A DNA stretch of 64,000 nucleotides, from contig OZ245888.1 of the NCBI GenBank assembly GCA_965229565.1, positions 372,001 to 436,000 on the forward strand. Reading direction: 5' to 3'. The DNA is from JANQNX01 sp040217095 (GTDB lineage Bacteria > Pseudomonadota > Gammaproteobacteria > Eutrophobiales > Eutrophobiaceae). The notes below the pieces were generated by a model. That model worked only from the letters and a program-made list of their open reading frames with translations, searched no databases and was not told where the DNA came from. Shown here piece by piece: positions 42,981-52,509 of the stretch (positions within the stretch are counted from its first letter, which is position 1; each line of letters starts with the position of its first letter). Made by a program: the position numbers and the translations under genes.

Positions 42981-44396
42981 TTAGTAACGGTAATGCTCAG
43001 GTTTGTAAGGACCTTCCACCTCTACATTGATGTAGTCCGCCTGTTCCTGGGTCAGGGTGGTCAACTTCGCACCGATACGCTCAAGGTGCAGTCGGGCAAC
43101 CTTTTCATCCAGGTGCTTGGGCAGGACGTAAACTTCATTCTTGTAGTTGTCACCGCGTGTAAACAGCTCGATCTGCGCCATTACCTGGTTGGTAAATGAT
43201 GCAGACATCACGAAACTCGGGTGACCGGTACCACAACCAAGGTTTATCAAGCGGCCCTGTGCCAGCAGGATGATGCGCTTGCCGTCAGGGAATATGACGT
43301 GATCAACCTGTGGCTTGATTTCTTCCCACTCGTACTGCTCAAGGCTGGCAACATCAATCTCGTTATCAAAGTGGCCGATGTTACAAACAATGGCCTCGTT
43401 CTTCATATTGACGAGGTGCTCATGGCGAATGATGTTGAAGTTACCTGTTGCGGTAACAAAGATATCAACCTGGTCGACAACGTCTTCAAGTCTAACAACA
43501 CGATAACCTTCCATCGCTGCCTGCAAGGCACAAATCGGATCAACTTCCGTGATCCAGACAGTAGCGCCAAGTCCACGCAGTGATTGCGCGCTGCCCTTGC
43601 CAACGTCACCGTAACCCAGAACAAGGGCAATCTTACCGGCAACCATGACGTCAGTGGCACGCTTGATGCCATCTACCAGTGACTCACGACAACCGTACAG
43701 GTTATCGAATTTCGACTTGGTCACTGAATCATTAACGTTAATGGCAGGGAAAGGCAGTTCGCCGCGCTTAACCATCTGGTACAAACGCTGCACACCTGTC
43801 GTGGTTTCCTCGGTCACACCCTGGATGTTCTTCAACGTGCGCGAGTAGAAATCCTTGTCTGATTTCAGCTTTTCCTTGATAGCTGCAAACAGGCACTTCT
43901 CTTCAGCGGACTTGGGATTATCCAATACAGAAAGGTCTTTCTCCGCCTTGGTGCCCAGCATCAATAACATGGTGGCATCACCACCATCGTCAAGGATCAT
44001 GTTCGGTGATCCGCCATCAGACCAGGTCATCAGGCGATGGGTAAAGTCCCAGTATTCTTCCAGTGTTTCACCTTTGTAGGCAAAAACCGGAATGCCCTGG
44101 TCAGCGATCGCTGCCGCGGCATGGTCCTGGGTTGAATAGATGTTACATGATACCCAGCGAACTTCTGCCCCCAGGGCACGCAGGGTTTCAATCAGTACTG
44201 CTGTTTGAATCGTCATATGCAGGGAACCGGCAATACGCGCTCCCTTCAGTGGCTGGTCTTTTGCGAGCTCTTCGCGAATCTGTACCAGGCCGGGCATTTC
44301 CGATTCGGCGATACGTATTTCCTTGTGTCCCCAGCTAGCCAGGGACAGGTCGGCTACGTGAAAATCTTGCTTAATATCTGATGCTGCTACGCTCAT
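42981..44396 (-). CDS. ahcY: S-adenosylhomocysteine hydrolase
   Basis: Splits S-adenosylhomocysteine into adenosine and homocysteine, removing the inhibitory product of methylation. The 471 residues carry GSLHMTIQTAVLIETL near the start, the NAD-binding loop VLGYGDVGKGSA, FVTATGNFNII and HPSFVMSASFTNQ, and the family's C-terminal PYKPEHYRY. GGAG lies just upstream of the ATG. Its leader contains a SAH riboswitch, so expression should rise with SAH, its substrate. Confidence 0.98.
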   Translation of the reverse strand: MSVAASDIKQDFHVADLSLASWGHKEIRIAESEMPGLVQIREELAKDQPLKGARIAGSLHMTIQTAVLIETLRALGAEVRWVSCNIYSTQDHAAAAIADQGIPVFAYKGETLEEYWDFTHRLMTWSDGGSPNMILDDGGDATMLLMLGTKAEKDLSVLDNPKSAEEKCLFAAIKEKLKSDKDFYSRTLKNIQGVTEETTTGVQRLYQMVKRGELPFPAINVNDSVTKSKFDNLYGCRESLVDGIKRATDVMVAGKIALVLGYGDVGKGSAQSLRGLGATVWITEVDPICALQAAMEGYRVVRLEDVVDQVDIFVTATGNFNIIRHEHLVNMKNEAIVCNIGHFDNEIDVASLEQYEWEEIKPQVDHVIFPDGKRIILLAQGRLINLGCGTGHPSFVMSASFTNQVMAQIELFTRGDNYKNEVYVLPKHLDEKVARLHLERIGAKLTTLTQEQADYINVEVEGPYKPEHYRY

Positions 44397-44422
44397 TTTG
44401 TTTCTCCTTTAGCAAACAATTT

Positions 44423-44495
44423 AAGCGAGCGCCGTTGGTAATTGTATTCAGTCACGAGCCTAGCGGGATTATCCCGTTGCAACGCTCCTCGCGAC
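44423..44495 (-). promoter_or_regulatory. SAH riboswitch in the ahcY leader
   Basis: On the minus strand the leader contains, in order, CGCGAGGAGCGTTGCAACGG, a short hairpin (GGGATAATCCC), CTAGGCTCG and AACGGCGCTCGCT. These are the conserved blocks of the S-adenosylhomocysteine riboswitch (Rfam SAH_riboswitch), which typically precedes ahcY in proteobacteria. GAGGAGCG can pair with CGCTC in the last block, and the GGCTCG block forms the pseudoknot arm. It is an ON switch: SAH binding exposes expression. The element ends about 25 nt before the start codon. Confidence 0.93.
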
Positions 44496-44509
44496 TGTTG
44501 AGGGCGGCA

Positions 44510-44538
44510 AGTATAGTACTCGCGGCCCTCTATTTCAA
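44510..44538 (-). promoter_or_regulatory. Sigma-70 promoter for ahcY
   Basis: On the minus strand TTGAAA (44538-44533) and TATACT (44515-44510) are separated by exactly 17 bp. The expected transcript start near 44503 lies just before the riboswitch at 44495, so the aptamer would be at the very 5' end of the mRNA. Confidence 0.75.
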
Positions 44539-44578
44539 AAGATGTAACTGTTTAGTGTCGATCTGACCTGGTTAGTTC

Positions 44579-45742
44579 CTAACCAAGGGCGGACTTCAGC
44601 TCATCAGCCTTGTCTGTCTTTTCCCAAGGCAAATCAAGATCTTCCCGGCCAAAGTGACCATAAGCTGCCGTGTTCTTGTAGCGGGGTTGCAGCAGGTCCA
44701 GCATCATGATGATGCCTTTCGGGCGCAGGTCGAAAATATCGCGAATGGCCGCGATCAGCTTGCTTTCTTCCACCTTGCCAGTACCAAACGTGTCAACACT
44801 GATCGAGGTGGGTTCAGCCACACCAATCGCGTAAGACACCTGTATCTCGCACTTGCTGGCCAGTCCGGCAGCCACGATGTTCTTGGCTACATAACGTGCC
44901 GCGTAGGCAGCAGAACGGTCAACCTTGGACGGGTCCTTGCCGGAGAAGGCGCCACCACCATGACGAGCCATGCCGCCATAGGTATCGACTATGATTTTTC
45001 TGCCGGTAAGTCCGCAGTCACCGACGGGACCACCAATTACAAAACGCCCGGTAGGATTCACCAGGTAACGGGTTTTGTCGGTGATCAATTCTGCCGGCAG
45101 GGTGGGTTTGATGATTGATTCGATCACGGCTTCCTCGAGGTCCTTGTATTCGACATCGGGGTCGTGCTGGGTAGAAAGTACCACGGTCTCAACAGATTTT
45201 GGCTTGCCATCCTCGTAGACAACCGTCACCTGGGATTTGGCGTCAGGGCGCAACCAGCCAAGCTCGCCGCTTTTCCTGACCTCGGACTGTTTCTTGACCA
45301 GCCTGTGCGCATAGGTGATAGGCAACGGCATCAGTACATCTGTCTCGTCGCAGGCATAACCGAACATCAGGCCCTGGTCACCAGCACCCTGGTTCAGGTC
45401 AATACCCTCTCCTTCGTTCACGCCCTGCGCAATATCAGCCGACTGCTTGTCCATGGAGACAAGAACGGCGCAACTGTCGGCGTCGAAACCCATTGCCGAC
45501 GAGGTATAACCAATTTCACGGACCGTATCGCGGACAATGGTGGGATAGTCAAGTTGTGCGCTTGTGGTGATTTCGCCAGACAACACCACCATACCGGTGT
45601 TGACCATGGTTTCGCAGGCAATGCGTGCGGCCTTATCCTGGCTGAAAATAGCGTCAACCACTGCGTCAGAGACCTGATCAGCTACCTTGTCCGGGTGGCC
45701 CTCAGATACGGATTCAGAAGTAAATAGAAAGTTTTTATTCAT
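44579..45742 (-). CDS. metK: S-adenosylmethionine synthetase
   Basis: Makes SAM from methionine and ATP. The 387 residues contain FTSESVSEGHPDKVADQVSDA, GAGDQGLMFGYA, the phosphate-binding loop GGGAFSGKDPSKVDRSAAYAARY and the potassium/magnesium site residues typical of MetK. The length is normal. It is upstream of ahcY in the same direction, but ahcY has its own promoter and riboswitch. It is divergent from the thioredoxin-fold gene across 128 bp. Confidence 0.98.
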   Translation of the reverse strand: MNKNFLFTSESVSEGHPDKVADQVSDAVVDAIFSQDKAARIACETMVNTGMVVLSGEITTSAQLDYPTIVRDTVREIGYTSSAMGFDADSCAVLVSMDKQSADIAQGVNEGEGIDLNQGAGDQGLMFGYACDETDVLMPLPITYAHRLVKKQSEVRKSGELGWLRPDAKSQVTVVYEDGKPKSVETVVLSTQHDPDVEYKDLEEAVIESIIKPTLPAELITDKTRYLVNPTGRFVIGGPVGDCGLTGRKIIVDTYGGMARHGGGAFSGKDPSKVDRSAAYAARYVAKNIVAAGLASKCEIQVSYAIGVAEPTSISVDTFGTGKVEESKLIAAIRDIFDLRPKGIIMMLDLLQPRYKNTAAYGHFGREDLDLPWEKTDKADELKSALG

Positions 45743-45870
45743 GCAAAGTCCATTATTTTTGGTTCAAAACGGCGCGGATGATAACGTCTTCTCGTTACAA
45801 TCGCACGTTTTCGACGAATTTAATTTAGATCAGTAAGATAGAAACAAGTTTAATATTCACAGGAAAAACC

Positions 45871-46452
45871 ATGGTTTTACTGCACACACCGGTATGCGAA
45901 TTTGGCCTGCCAGCTATAGATTTTAACCTGCCGGATTACGACGGAAAGCATTGGACGCTGGCAGATTGCCGTGGCAACAGTGGTACCCTGGTCATGTTCA
46001 TCTGCAATCACTGTCCCTACGTCAAATCCATACAGGAACGCCTGGTGGCAGATATGCATACGCTGCAAGCCCTGGGTATTGGGAGTGTCGCGATCATGTC
46101 AAACGACCCGGATGATTACCCGGAAGACTCGGTGGAGAACATGAAACAGGTGGCAGAGAAATATGGTTACCCGTTTCCCTACCTGTTCGATGAAACGCAA
46201 CAGGTTGCCAGGCAGTATGGCGCTATTTGCACACCTGATTTCTTTGGCTACAACAAGGACCTGGAATTGCAATACCGTGGTCGACTGGACGCCAGCGGTA
46301 AGAACAAGGCCGATGCCACCACCCGGCGCGACCTGGTCGAGGCCATGCGTCTTATCGCTGAAACGGGAAAGGGACCGGTGACACAAATACCCAGCATGGG
46401 CTGTTCTATCAAATGGCGCAGCGACAACCAGGACCAGCACTTAACAAAATAG
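45871..46452 (+). CDS. Thioredoxin-fold protein of the AhpC/TSA-Redoxin group
   Basis: A 193-residue protein with a Redoxin-type fold. PAIDFNLPDYDGKHWTLADCRGNSGTLVMFICNHCPYVKSI contains a CNHC active-site pair, a pattern found in a conserved proteobacterial thioredoxin-like family. There is no signal peptide, so it is cytoplasmic. It probably acts as a thiol oxidoreductase or peroxiredoxin-like enzyme; the substrate is unknown. AGGA precedes the ATG. The last residues, GCSIKW, are typical of this family (C-terminal Cys). Confidence 0.85.
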   Translation: MVLLHTPVCEFGLPAIDFNLPDYDGKHWTLADCRGNSGTLVMFICNHCPYVKSIQERLVADMHTLQALGIGSVAIMSNDPDDYPEDSVENMKQVAEKYGYPFPYLFDETQQVARQYGAICTPDFFGYNKDLELQYRGRLDASGKNKADATTRRDLVEAMRLIAETGKGPVTQIPSMGCSIKWRSDNQDQHLTK

Positions 46453-46687
46453 CCGGCCTGGGCGACTTTTCCCGCTGAAAACTATCTTCTGGCTTGCCCG
46501 AAATGGGCAGGTAAGCGACAATGTCGCGCTTTATTTTCCGGTGTTTCCTGTCAATCTCATCCAGTCCAGGCAGGCGAAAAACGCCGGCGCGAGAAATAAC
46601 TGCCGTGCCGCGCCTGACGCAACCGGATTTCTCTAGAACCAATAACTTAGACACAATCAGCCGCAAGGCTGTATTGGGGGGAACAGC

Positions 46688-48691
46688 ATGTTATCCAGGC
46701 ATGAACTTGCCAATGCAATTCGCGCATTAAGTATGGACGCGGTTCAACGCGCAAAATCCGGACACCCGGGTGCACCCATGGGCATGGCGGAAATTGCCGA
46801 GGTCCTGTGGAATGATTTTCTGAGACATAATCCGGTCAACCCTAACTGGGATAATCGTGATCGCTTTATCATGAGTAACGGCCATGGGTCCATGCTGGTG
46901 TATTCGCTGCTGCATTTGTCAGGCTACGACCTGCCCATGGAGGAATTGAAAAACTTCCGCCAGCTTCATTCAAAGACACCCGGTCACCCGGAATACGGCT
47001 ACACCCCCGGAGTGGAGACCACAACCGGACCGCTGGGACAGGGGCTTGCCAACGCGGTAGGCATGGCCATCGCGGAAACGGTACTGGCGGCACACTTCAA
47101 CCGCGATAAGTTTAATATCGTTGATCACTATACTTATGTCACCGTTGGTGATGGCTGCCTGATGGAAGGCATCTCGCACGAGGCCTGCTCACTGGCCGGC
47201 ACGCTGGGGCTGAACAAGCTGATCGCGATCTATGACAGTAACCAGATTTCTATTGATGGCGACGTTTCCGGCTGGTTCACGGAAGATGTCGCGGCCAGGT
47301 TTGAGGCCTATGGCTGGCACGTGATTCGCGACGTGGACGGACATGATTCCGGACAGGTGAAACAGGCACTGGAACAGGCCAGAAAGAGCGCGGACAAACC
47401 CAGCCTCTTATGTTGTAACACGATCATCGGTTGGGGATCGCCCAACAAGGCCGGCAAGGAATCCAGCCATGGGGCCCCACTGGGAGACGATGAGGTAGCA
47501 CTGACTCGCGAAAAAATTGGCTGGACACATGCACCTTTCGAGATACCGCAGGAATATTACTCGGCCTGGGATGCAAAAGAACGTGGCGCCCGCCTTGAAC
47601 AGGAATGGCAACAGCAATTTGATGAATACGCCAAGGCACACCCCGAACTTGCCAGCGAATACCAGCGCCGCATGGCCGGCAAGCTGGTTGATAATTGGCA
47701 TCAGGTCGTCACCGATTTTATCAAGCAGACAGATGACAAGGCCGCATCGATTGCCTCGCGCAAGGCATCACAAAATGCGATTGAGGCCTTTGCCGCACAC
47801 TTGCCGGAAATGATCGGTGGCTCTGCGGACCTCACCGGATCCAACCTGACCAACTGGTCGGGCTCGGTAGTGATGGATAAAAAACAGCGCGATGCAAACT
47901 ACATCTCTTATGGAGTCCGGGAGTTTGCTATGGCGGCGATCAACAACGGTATTGCATTACACGGTGGCCTGATCCCGTATGCCGGCACCTTCCTGATCTT
48001 TTCCGAGTATGCCCGCAACGCGCTGCGCATGGCGGCATTGATGAAACAGCGCAATATATTTGTGTTTACTCATGATTCAATTGGGCTAGGTGAAGATGGC
48101 CCCACCCACCAGGCCGTTGAACAGGCAGCAACGCTGCGCTTGATTCCGAATATGTCTTTGTGGCGTCCCTGCGATGCGGTAGAATCTGCGGTCGCCTGGC
48201 AGGCGGCCCTAGAACGCACTGAAGGTCCAACTAGCCTGTTATTTTCCAGGCAGAACCTCGCGCATATCGAAAGAGACGCAGACCAAATCAGTAATATCCG
48301 ACGAGGCGGTTACGTCCTTATTGCCGGAAGCGACAATCCGGACTTGATAATCATCGCGACTGGTTCAGAAGTAGAGCTGGCTGTTAATGCAGCCAGGCAA
48401 CTGGGCGAAGACGGTAAGGCAATACGTGTTGTTTCCATGCCTTCAACTGACATGTTCGACCAGCAGCCCGCGGATTACCGACAATCGGTATTGCCGGACA
48501 GCTGTCGCAAAAGAATATCTGTTGAGGCGGGCGTTACTTCATTCTGGAAAAAATACACCGGACTGGATGGACGCGAGCTGGGCGTTGATCGCTTTGGCGA
48601 ATCGGCACCGGCGGCAGACGTGTTTGAATACCTGGGATTAACTGAATCGAACCTGATCAAGATTGCCAGAGAATATCTGGCCAGCAACTGA
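46688..48691 (+). CDS. tkt: Transketolase
   Basis: Thiamine-diphosphate enzyme that moves two-carbon units between sugar phosphates in the pentose phosphate and Calvin pathways. The 667 residues have RAKSGHPGAPMGMAEI, the ThDP motif GDGCLMEGISHEA...NK with DSNQISIDG, and in the second half DSIGLGEDGPTHQAVEQ and SVEAGVTSFWKKY. It leads tkt-gap-pgk-pyk-fba, a set typical of autotrophic and many other gammaproteobacteria. The start follows a G-rich ribosome site. The 235 bp upstream hold no gene I can support. Confidence 0.97.
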   Translation: MLSRHELANAIRALSMDAVQRAKSGHPGAPMGMAEIAEVLWNDFLRHNPVNPNWDNRDRFIMSNGHGSMLVYSLLHLSGYDLPMEELKNFRQLHSKTPGHPEYGYTPGVETTTGPLGQGLANAVGMAIAETVLAAHFNRDKFNIVDHYTYVTVGDGCLMEGISHEACSLAGTLGLNKLIAIYDSNQISIDGDVSGWFTEDVAARFEAYGWHVIRDVDGHDSGQVKQALEQARKSADKPSLLCCNTIIGWGSPNKAGKESSHGAPLGDDEVALTREKIGWTHAPFEIPQEYYSAWDAKERGARLEQEWQQQFDEYAKAHPELASEYQRRMAGKLVDNWHQVVTDFIKQTDDKAASIASRKASQNAIEAFAAHLPEMIGGSADLTGSNLTNWSGSVVMDKKQRDANYISYGVREFAMAAINNGIALHGGLIPYAGTFLIFSEYARNALRMAALMKQRNIFVFTHDSIGLGEDGPTHQAVEQAATLRLIPNMSLWRPCDAVESAVAWQAALERTEGPTSLLFSRQNLAHIERDADQISNIRRGGYVLIAGSDNPDLIIIATGSEVELAVNAARQLGEDGKAIRVVSMPSTDMFDQQPADYRQSVLPDSCRKRISVEAGVTSFWKKYTGLDGRELGVDRFGESAPAADVFEYLGLTESNLIKIAREYLASN

Positions 48692-48725
48692 TAATAAATT
48701 AATACAAGATAGCGGAGTTAAGACA

Positions 48726-49736
48726 ATGACAATCAAAGTTGGTATCAATGGCTATGGGCGAATCGGACGCAATATCCTGCGCGCCCTGTATGAATCGAAT
48801 CGAACAGATGAAATCGAAATCGTTGCGATCAACGACCTGGGAGACGCCAATACCAATGCCCACCTGACCCAGTATGATACCGCGCACGGCAAGTTTCCGG
48901 GCACCGTTTCAGTAGAAGGTGACTATATGATTGTGAATGGCAACAAGGTTCGCGTCTTATCAGAACGTGATCCTGCCAAGTTACCCTGGGGTGAACTTGG
49001 TGTTGACGTGGTACACGAATCAACCGGTTTTTTTGCCAGTAAGGCCAAGGCTTCTGCGCACCTGCAAGGCGGTGCCAGGAAAGTTATTATCTCTGCACCG
49101 GGTGGTAGTGATGTCGATGCTACGGTCGTCTATGGTGTAAACCATGATGTCCTGCAGTCATCACATACCGTAATCTCGAATGCATCCTGTACCACCAACT
49201 GCCTGGCACCGGTGGTTAAGGTGTTACATGAGCACATCGGTGTCGTCGCCGGTGTCATGACGACAGTACATTCCTATACCAACGACCAGGTTTTAACCGA
49301 TGTCTATCATTCCGATCTGCGTCGTGCGCGTTCGGCGACGATGTCGATGATACCTACCAAAACTGGCGCTGCTGCGGCTGTTGGCCTGGTACTGCCGGAG
49401 CTTAATGGCAAACTGGACGGTTTTGCCGTGCGCGTACCAACGATTAACGTATCCATGGTCGACCTCAGTTTTACCGCCGCACGCGACACCAGTGTCGATG
49501 AAATTACAAAATTAATGAAGGACGCCGCTGCGGGCAAATTGAAAGGCGTGCTGGCCTACACTGACGCACCACTGGTATCCATCGATTTCAATCATGATCC
49601 CGCTTCATCAACTTTCGATGGCTCACTGACAAAAGTTATCGACGGCAAACTTGTTAAAGTTGTTGCCTGGTATGACAATGAATGGGGTTTTTCCAACAGG
49701 ATGCTGGATACGACACTCGCATTAATGAACGCATAA
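48726..49736 (+). CDS. gap: Glyceraldehyde-3-phosphate dehydrogenase
   Basis: Interconverts glyceraldehyde-3-phosphate and 1,3-bisphosphoglycerate. The 336 residues start TIKVGINGYGRIGRNILRA (Rossmann fold) and carry the active site SNASCTTNCLAP with catalytic Cys. YDNEWGFSNRM is at the C-terminus. The ATG at 48726, with GGAG upstream, is chosen over a frame extension back to 48663 inside the tkt end. It is 34 bp after tkt and 5 bp before pgk, so cotranscribed. Confidence 0.97.
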   Translation: MTIKVGINGYGRIGRNILRALYESNRTDEIEIVAINDLGDANTNAHLTQYDTAHGKFPGTVSVEGDYMIVNGNKVRVLSERDPAKLPWGELGVDVVHESTGFFASKAKASAHLQGGARKVIISAPGGSDVDATVVYGVNHDVLQSSHTVISNASCTTNCLAPVVKVLHEHIGVVAGVMTTVHSYTNDQVLTDVYHSDLRRARSATMSMIPTKTGAAAAVGLVLPELNGKLDGFAVRVPTINVSMVDLSFTAARDTSVDEITKLMKDAAAGKLKGVLAYTDAPLVSIDFNHDPASSTFDGSLTKVIDGKLVKVVAWYDNEWGFSNRMLDTTLALMNA

Positions 49737-49741
49737 ATTAG

Positions 49742-50953
49742 ATGTCTGTCCTTGTAAAAATTGCTGACCTCGACCTGACCGGTAAAACCGTGCTGGTCAG
49801 GGAAGATTACAACGTTCCACTCAAGAACGGTGAAGTGGCAGATGACACGCGCATTCGTGCCACCCTGCCCACGATCCAGCAACTGCTTGAAGCCGGGGCG
49901 CGCATCATCCTTGTGTCGCACCTGGGCAGACCCAAGGCCGGTGAGTACGACGATAAATTTTCCATGGCACCGGTCGCAAAACGCCTGAGCGAACTGCTTG
50001 GTTACAATGTTCCGCTTATCAAGGATTGGGTTAACAATTTTGACATGGGCGATCACAACGTCGTGCTGTGTGAGAACGCGCGATTCGAAAAAGGTGAAAC
50101 CGAGGACGACGAGGCCCTGTCGCGAAAAATGGCGCAGATGTGCCAGGTTTATATTAACGATGCCTTCGCGACCGCTCACCGTGCCCAGGCGTCTACCCAC
50201 GGCGTGGCCAAGTATGCAGCTGTTGCTGCAGCCGGGCCGTTACTGATAAATGAATTGAAGGCGCTGACGAAGGCACTACGCGAACCGGCAAAACCGGTCG
50301 TTGCCATTGTCGGTGGCGCCAAGGTATCCACCAAGCTCACCATCCTTGAAAGCCTGTCAGAAAAGGTTGACCAGTTGATCGTGGGTGGTGGCATCGTGAA
50401 TACCTTCCTCAAGGCCGCGGGTTACGAGATTGGCAAGTCGCTGTATGAGCCCGACCTGGTCGATGTTGCCAGGCGTTTAATGGACAAGGCCAGGTCCCAG
50501 GGTTGTGAGATCCCGCTGCCTGTTGATGTTGTTTGTGGCAAGGAATTCGACGAAGACACGCTAGCCGTCACCAAACCGGTTGCAGATGTTGAAGCCGATG
50601 ACATGATCATGGATGTTGGCCCCGAGACCAGCGAAATACTTATCAGCCACATTGAACGAGCCAGGACCATTGTCTGGAACGGGCCGCTGGGTGTGTTCGA
50701 GTTCGAACAGTTCAGTCAGGGCACGAAAAGCCTGGCCAACGCGATTGCGAACAGTGAGGCCTACTCGATTGCCGGTGGCGGCGATACTATTGCTGCCATC
50801 TCGAAGTTTAACGTGGCCGAGTGTATATCCTATATTTCAACCGGCGGCGGGGCCTTCCTGGAATTCCTGGAGGGAAAGAAATTACCGGCGATCGAACTGC
50901 TGGAAGAAGCAGCCAGGGCCTGGGCAGCAATGGAACAGGCAAGAGAACTATAA
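49742..50953 (+). CDS. pgk: Phosphoglycerate kinase
   Basis: Transfers phosphate between 1,3-bisphosphoglycerate and ADP. The 403 residues contain KTVLVREDYNVPLKNGEV (the usual RxDxNVP motif appears as REDYNVP), LVSHLGRPK, ENARFEKGE, VAIVGGAKVSTK and the C-terminal nucleotide loop SIAGGGDTIAAI. It is slightly longer than typical (about 390). It lies between gap (5-bp gap) and pyk. Confidence 0.97.
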   Translation: MSVLVKIADLDLTGKTVLVREDYNVPLKNGEVADDTRIRATLPTIQQLLEAGARIILVSHLGRPKAGEYDDKFSMAPVAKRLSELLGYNVPLIKDWVNNFDMGDHNVVLCENARFEKGETEDDEALSRKMAQMCQVYINDAFATAHRAQASTHGVAKYAAVAAAGPLLINELKALTKALREPAKPVVAIVGGAKVSTKLTILESLSEKVDQLIVGGGIVNTFLKAAGYEIGKSLYEPDLVDVARRLMDKARSQGCEIPLPVDVVCGKEFDEDTLAVTKPVADVEADDMIMDVGPETSEILISHIERARTIVWNGPLGVFEFEQFSQGTKSLANAIANSEAYSIAGGGDTIAAISKFNVAECISYISTGGGAFLEFLEGKKLPAIELLEEAARAWAAMEQAREL

Positions 50954-51027
50954 CAAGACGAAATCAAACCTTAACAATACTTTGTTAAAGGTTATGGACC
51001 GAGTCCCGAAACAAACAAACAATCTCA

Positions 51028-52470
51028 ATGAGAAGAACCAAGATTATTGCCACACTGGGTCCTGCAACGGATCAACCCGGCATGCTGGAAAAACTGCTGG
51101 ATGCCGGCGTTGATGTATTTCGCCTGAATTACTCTCACCAGACACACGTTGAACACGAACGCAGGATGAAAGAGATCCGCAAGCTGTCTTTAAAGAAAAG
51201 ACACGCTGTAGCGGTAATCGCAGACCTGCAGGGACCGAAGATTCGTGTTGAACGCTTCAGGGAAGGCAAGGTTATCCTGCGTGAAGGCGCTAAATTCAAG
51301 ATTGATACCCAGCTCGAAAGTGATGCCGGCGATGAAACCCAGGTTGGCATCAGTTATAAAAATCTGCCCAACGATGTAAAACCTGACAACTTCCTGTTGA
51401 TAGATGATGGTCGCATCGTATTGCACGTTAAATCCGTGGGCAAACACGTGATTGATTGCGAGGTCATCACCGGTGGTGAACTAAGCAATAACAAGGGTAT
51501 TAACCTTCAAGGCGGCGGCCTGTCCGCCGCCGCTTTAACGGAAAAGGATGGGGCCGATCTCAAGCATGCTGCCTCTATCAAGGTTGATTACGTGGCAATC
51601 TCCTTCCCGAGTAATGCGGGTGATATACACCAGGCACGCAAGTTGATGGATGACTGCAACTGTGGCGCCCAGATCATTGCCAAGATTGAACGCGCGGAAG
51701 CACTCAATAATATTGAAGAGATCATCGAGGCATCTGATGTCATCATGATTGCCCGCGGCGATCTTGGTGTGGAAATTGGTGATGCCGCACTACCGCCCGT
51801 ACAGAAAAGCCTGACCAAGATGGCGCGCGACATGGATCGCGCCGTGATCACAGCGACGCAAATGATGGAATCCATGATCGTCAACAAGATACCGACCCGG
51901 GCCGAGGTATTCGACGTAGCCAACGCGGTTATCGATGGCACCGATGCCGTCATGCTCTCAGGTGAAACCAGCATCGGCAATTACCCGGACAAGGCGGTTG
52001 AGGCCATGTCCCGAATCTGTGAAGAGGCCGAGAAACAGCGCAGCGTGCGTGTTTCCGATCACCGCATCAACCAGCGCTTCGACAGCATTGCCGAGGCCAT
52101 AGCCATGTCCAGCATGTATGCAGCCAATCACATTGGTGCCAAGGCCATATGCACGCTGACCGAGACAGGTGGTACCTGTTTATGGATGTCACGCATCAGT
52201 TCCGGCATCCCGATCTTCGCTTTTACCCGGCATACATCAACGCGTCGCCGGGTCGCCTTGTATCGCGGAGTGTACCCGATAAAATTTGATATCACTCATA
52301 CCGATCCGCTGGAAGCCAACAAGGAAATGATCGAAATCCTGCTGGAGTTTGGCGCAGTACAGGACGGTGATTTCGTTATTATCACCAAGGGTGACCTGCG
52401 CGGTCGCCGTGGTGGTACCAACAATATGAAGATAGTCCAGGTCGGTCAGGCACTGGAACACATGATTTAA
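51028..52470 (+). CDS. pyk: Pyruvate kinase
   Basis: Converts phosphoenolpyruvate and ADP to pyruvate and ATP. The 480 residues have RRTKIIATLGPATD at the start, VIADLQGPKIRV, the active-site block IIAKIERAEALNNIEEI, MIARGDLGVEIG and ATQMMESMI. The usual N-F-S-H-G motif reads NYSHQ here, and the LPALTEKD motif reads AAALTEKD, small departures near the active site that do not disrupt the fold. It is in the glycolytic run between pgk and fba. Confidence 0.95.
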   Translation: MRRTKIIATLGPATDQPGMLEKLLDAGVDVFRLNYSHQTHVEHERRMKEIRKLSLKKRHAVAVIADLQGPKIRVERFREGKVILREGAKFKIDTQLESDAGDETQVGISYKNLPNDVKPDNFLLIDDGRIVLHVKSVGKHVIDCEVITGGELSNNKGINLQGGGLSAAALTEKDGADLKHAASIKVDYVAISFPSNAGDIHQARKLMDDCNCGAQIIAKIERAEALNNIEEIIEASDVIMIARGDLGVEIGDAALPPVQKSLTKMARDMDRAVITATQMMESMIVNKIPTRAEVFDVANAVIDGTDAVMLSGETSIGNYPDKAVEAMSRICEEAEKQRSVRVSDHRINQRFDSIAEAIAMSSMYAANHIGAKAICTLTETGGTCLWMSRISSGIPIFAFTRHTSTRRRVALYRGVYPIKFDITHTDPLEANKEMIEILLEFGAVQDGDFVIITKGDLRGRRGGTNNMKIVQVGQALEHMI

Positions 52471-52509
52471 TTAATAGTAAAAATTATTTGTAATTAGAGA
52501 GGCAAAGTT

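Noticed and set aside
45743..45870. SAM riboswitch or MetJ boxes upstream of metK
   Set aside because: One AGAAGACGT-like stretch exists, but MetJ needs tandem 8-bp boxes, and no SAM aptamer core was recognised.
46409..46666. Minus-strand 85-codon frame between the thioredoxin-fold gene and tkt
   Set aside because: It overlaps the end of a real gene, has no recognisable domain or ribosome site, and its codon pattern is unlike neighbours. The intergenic stretch is better seen as the tkt leader.
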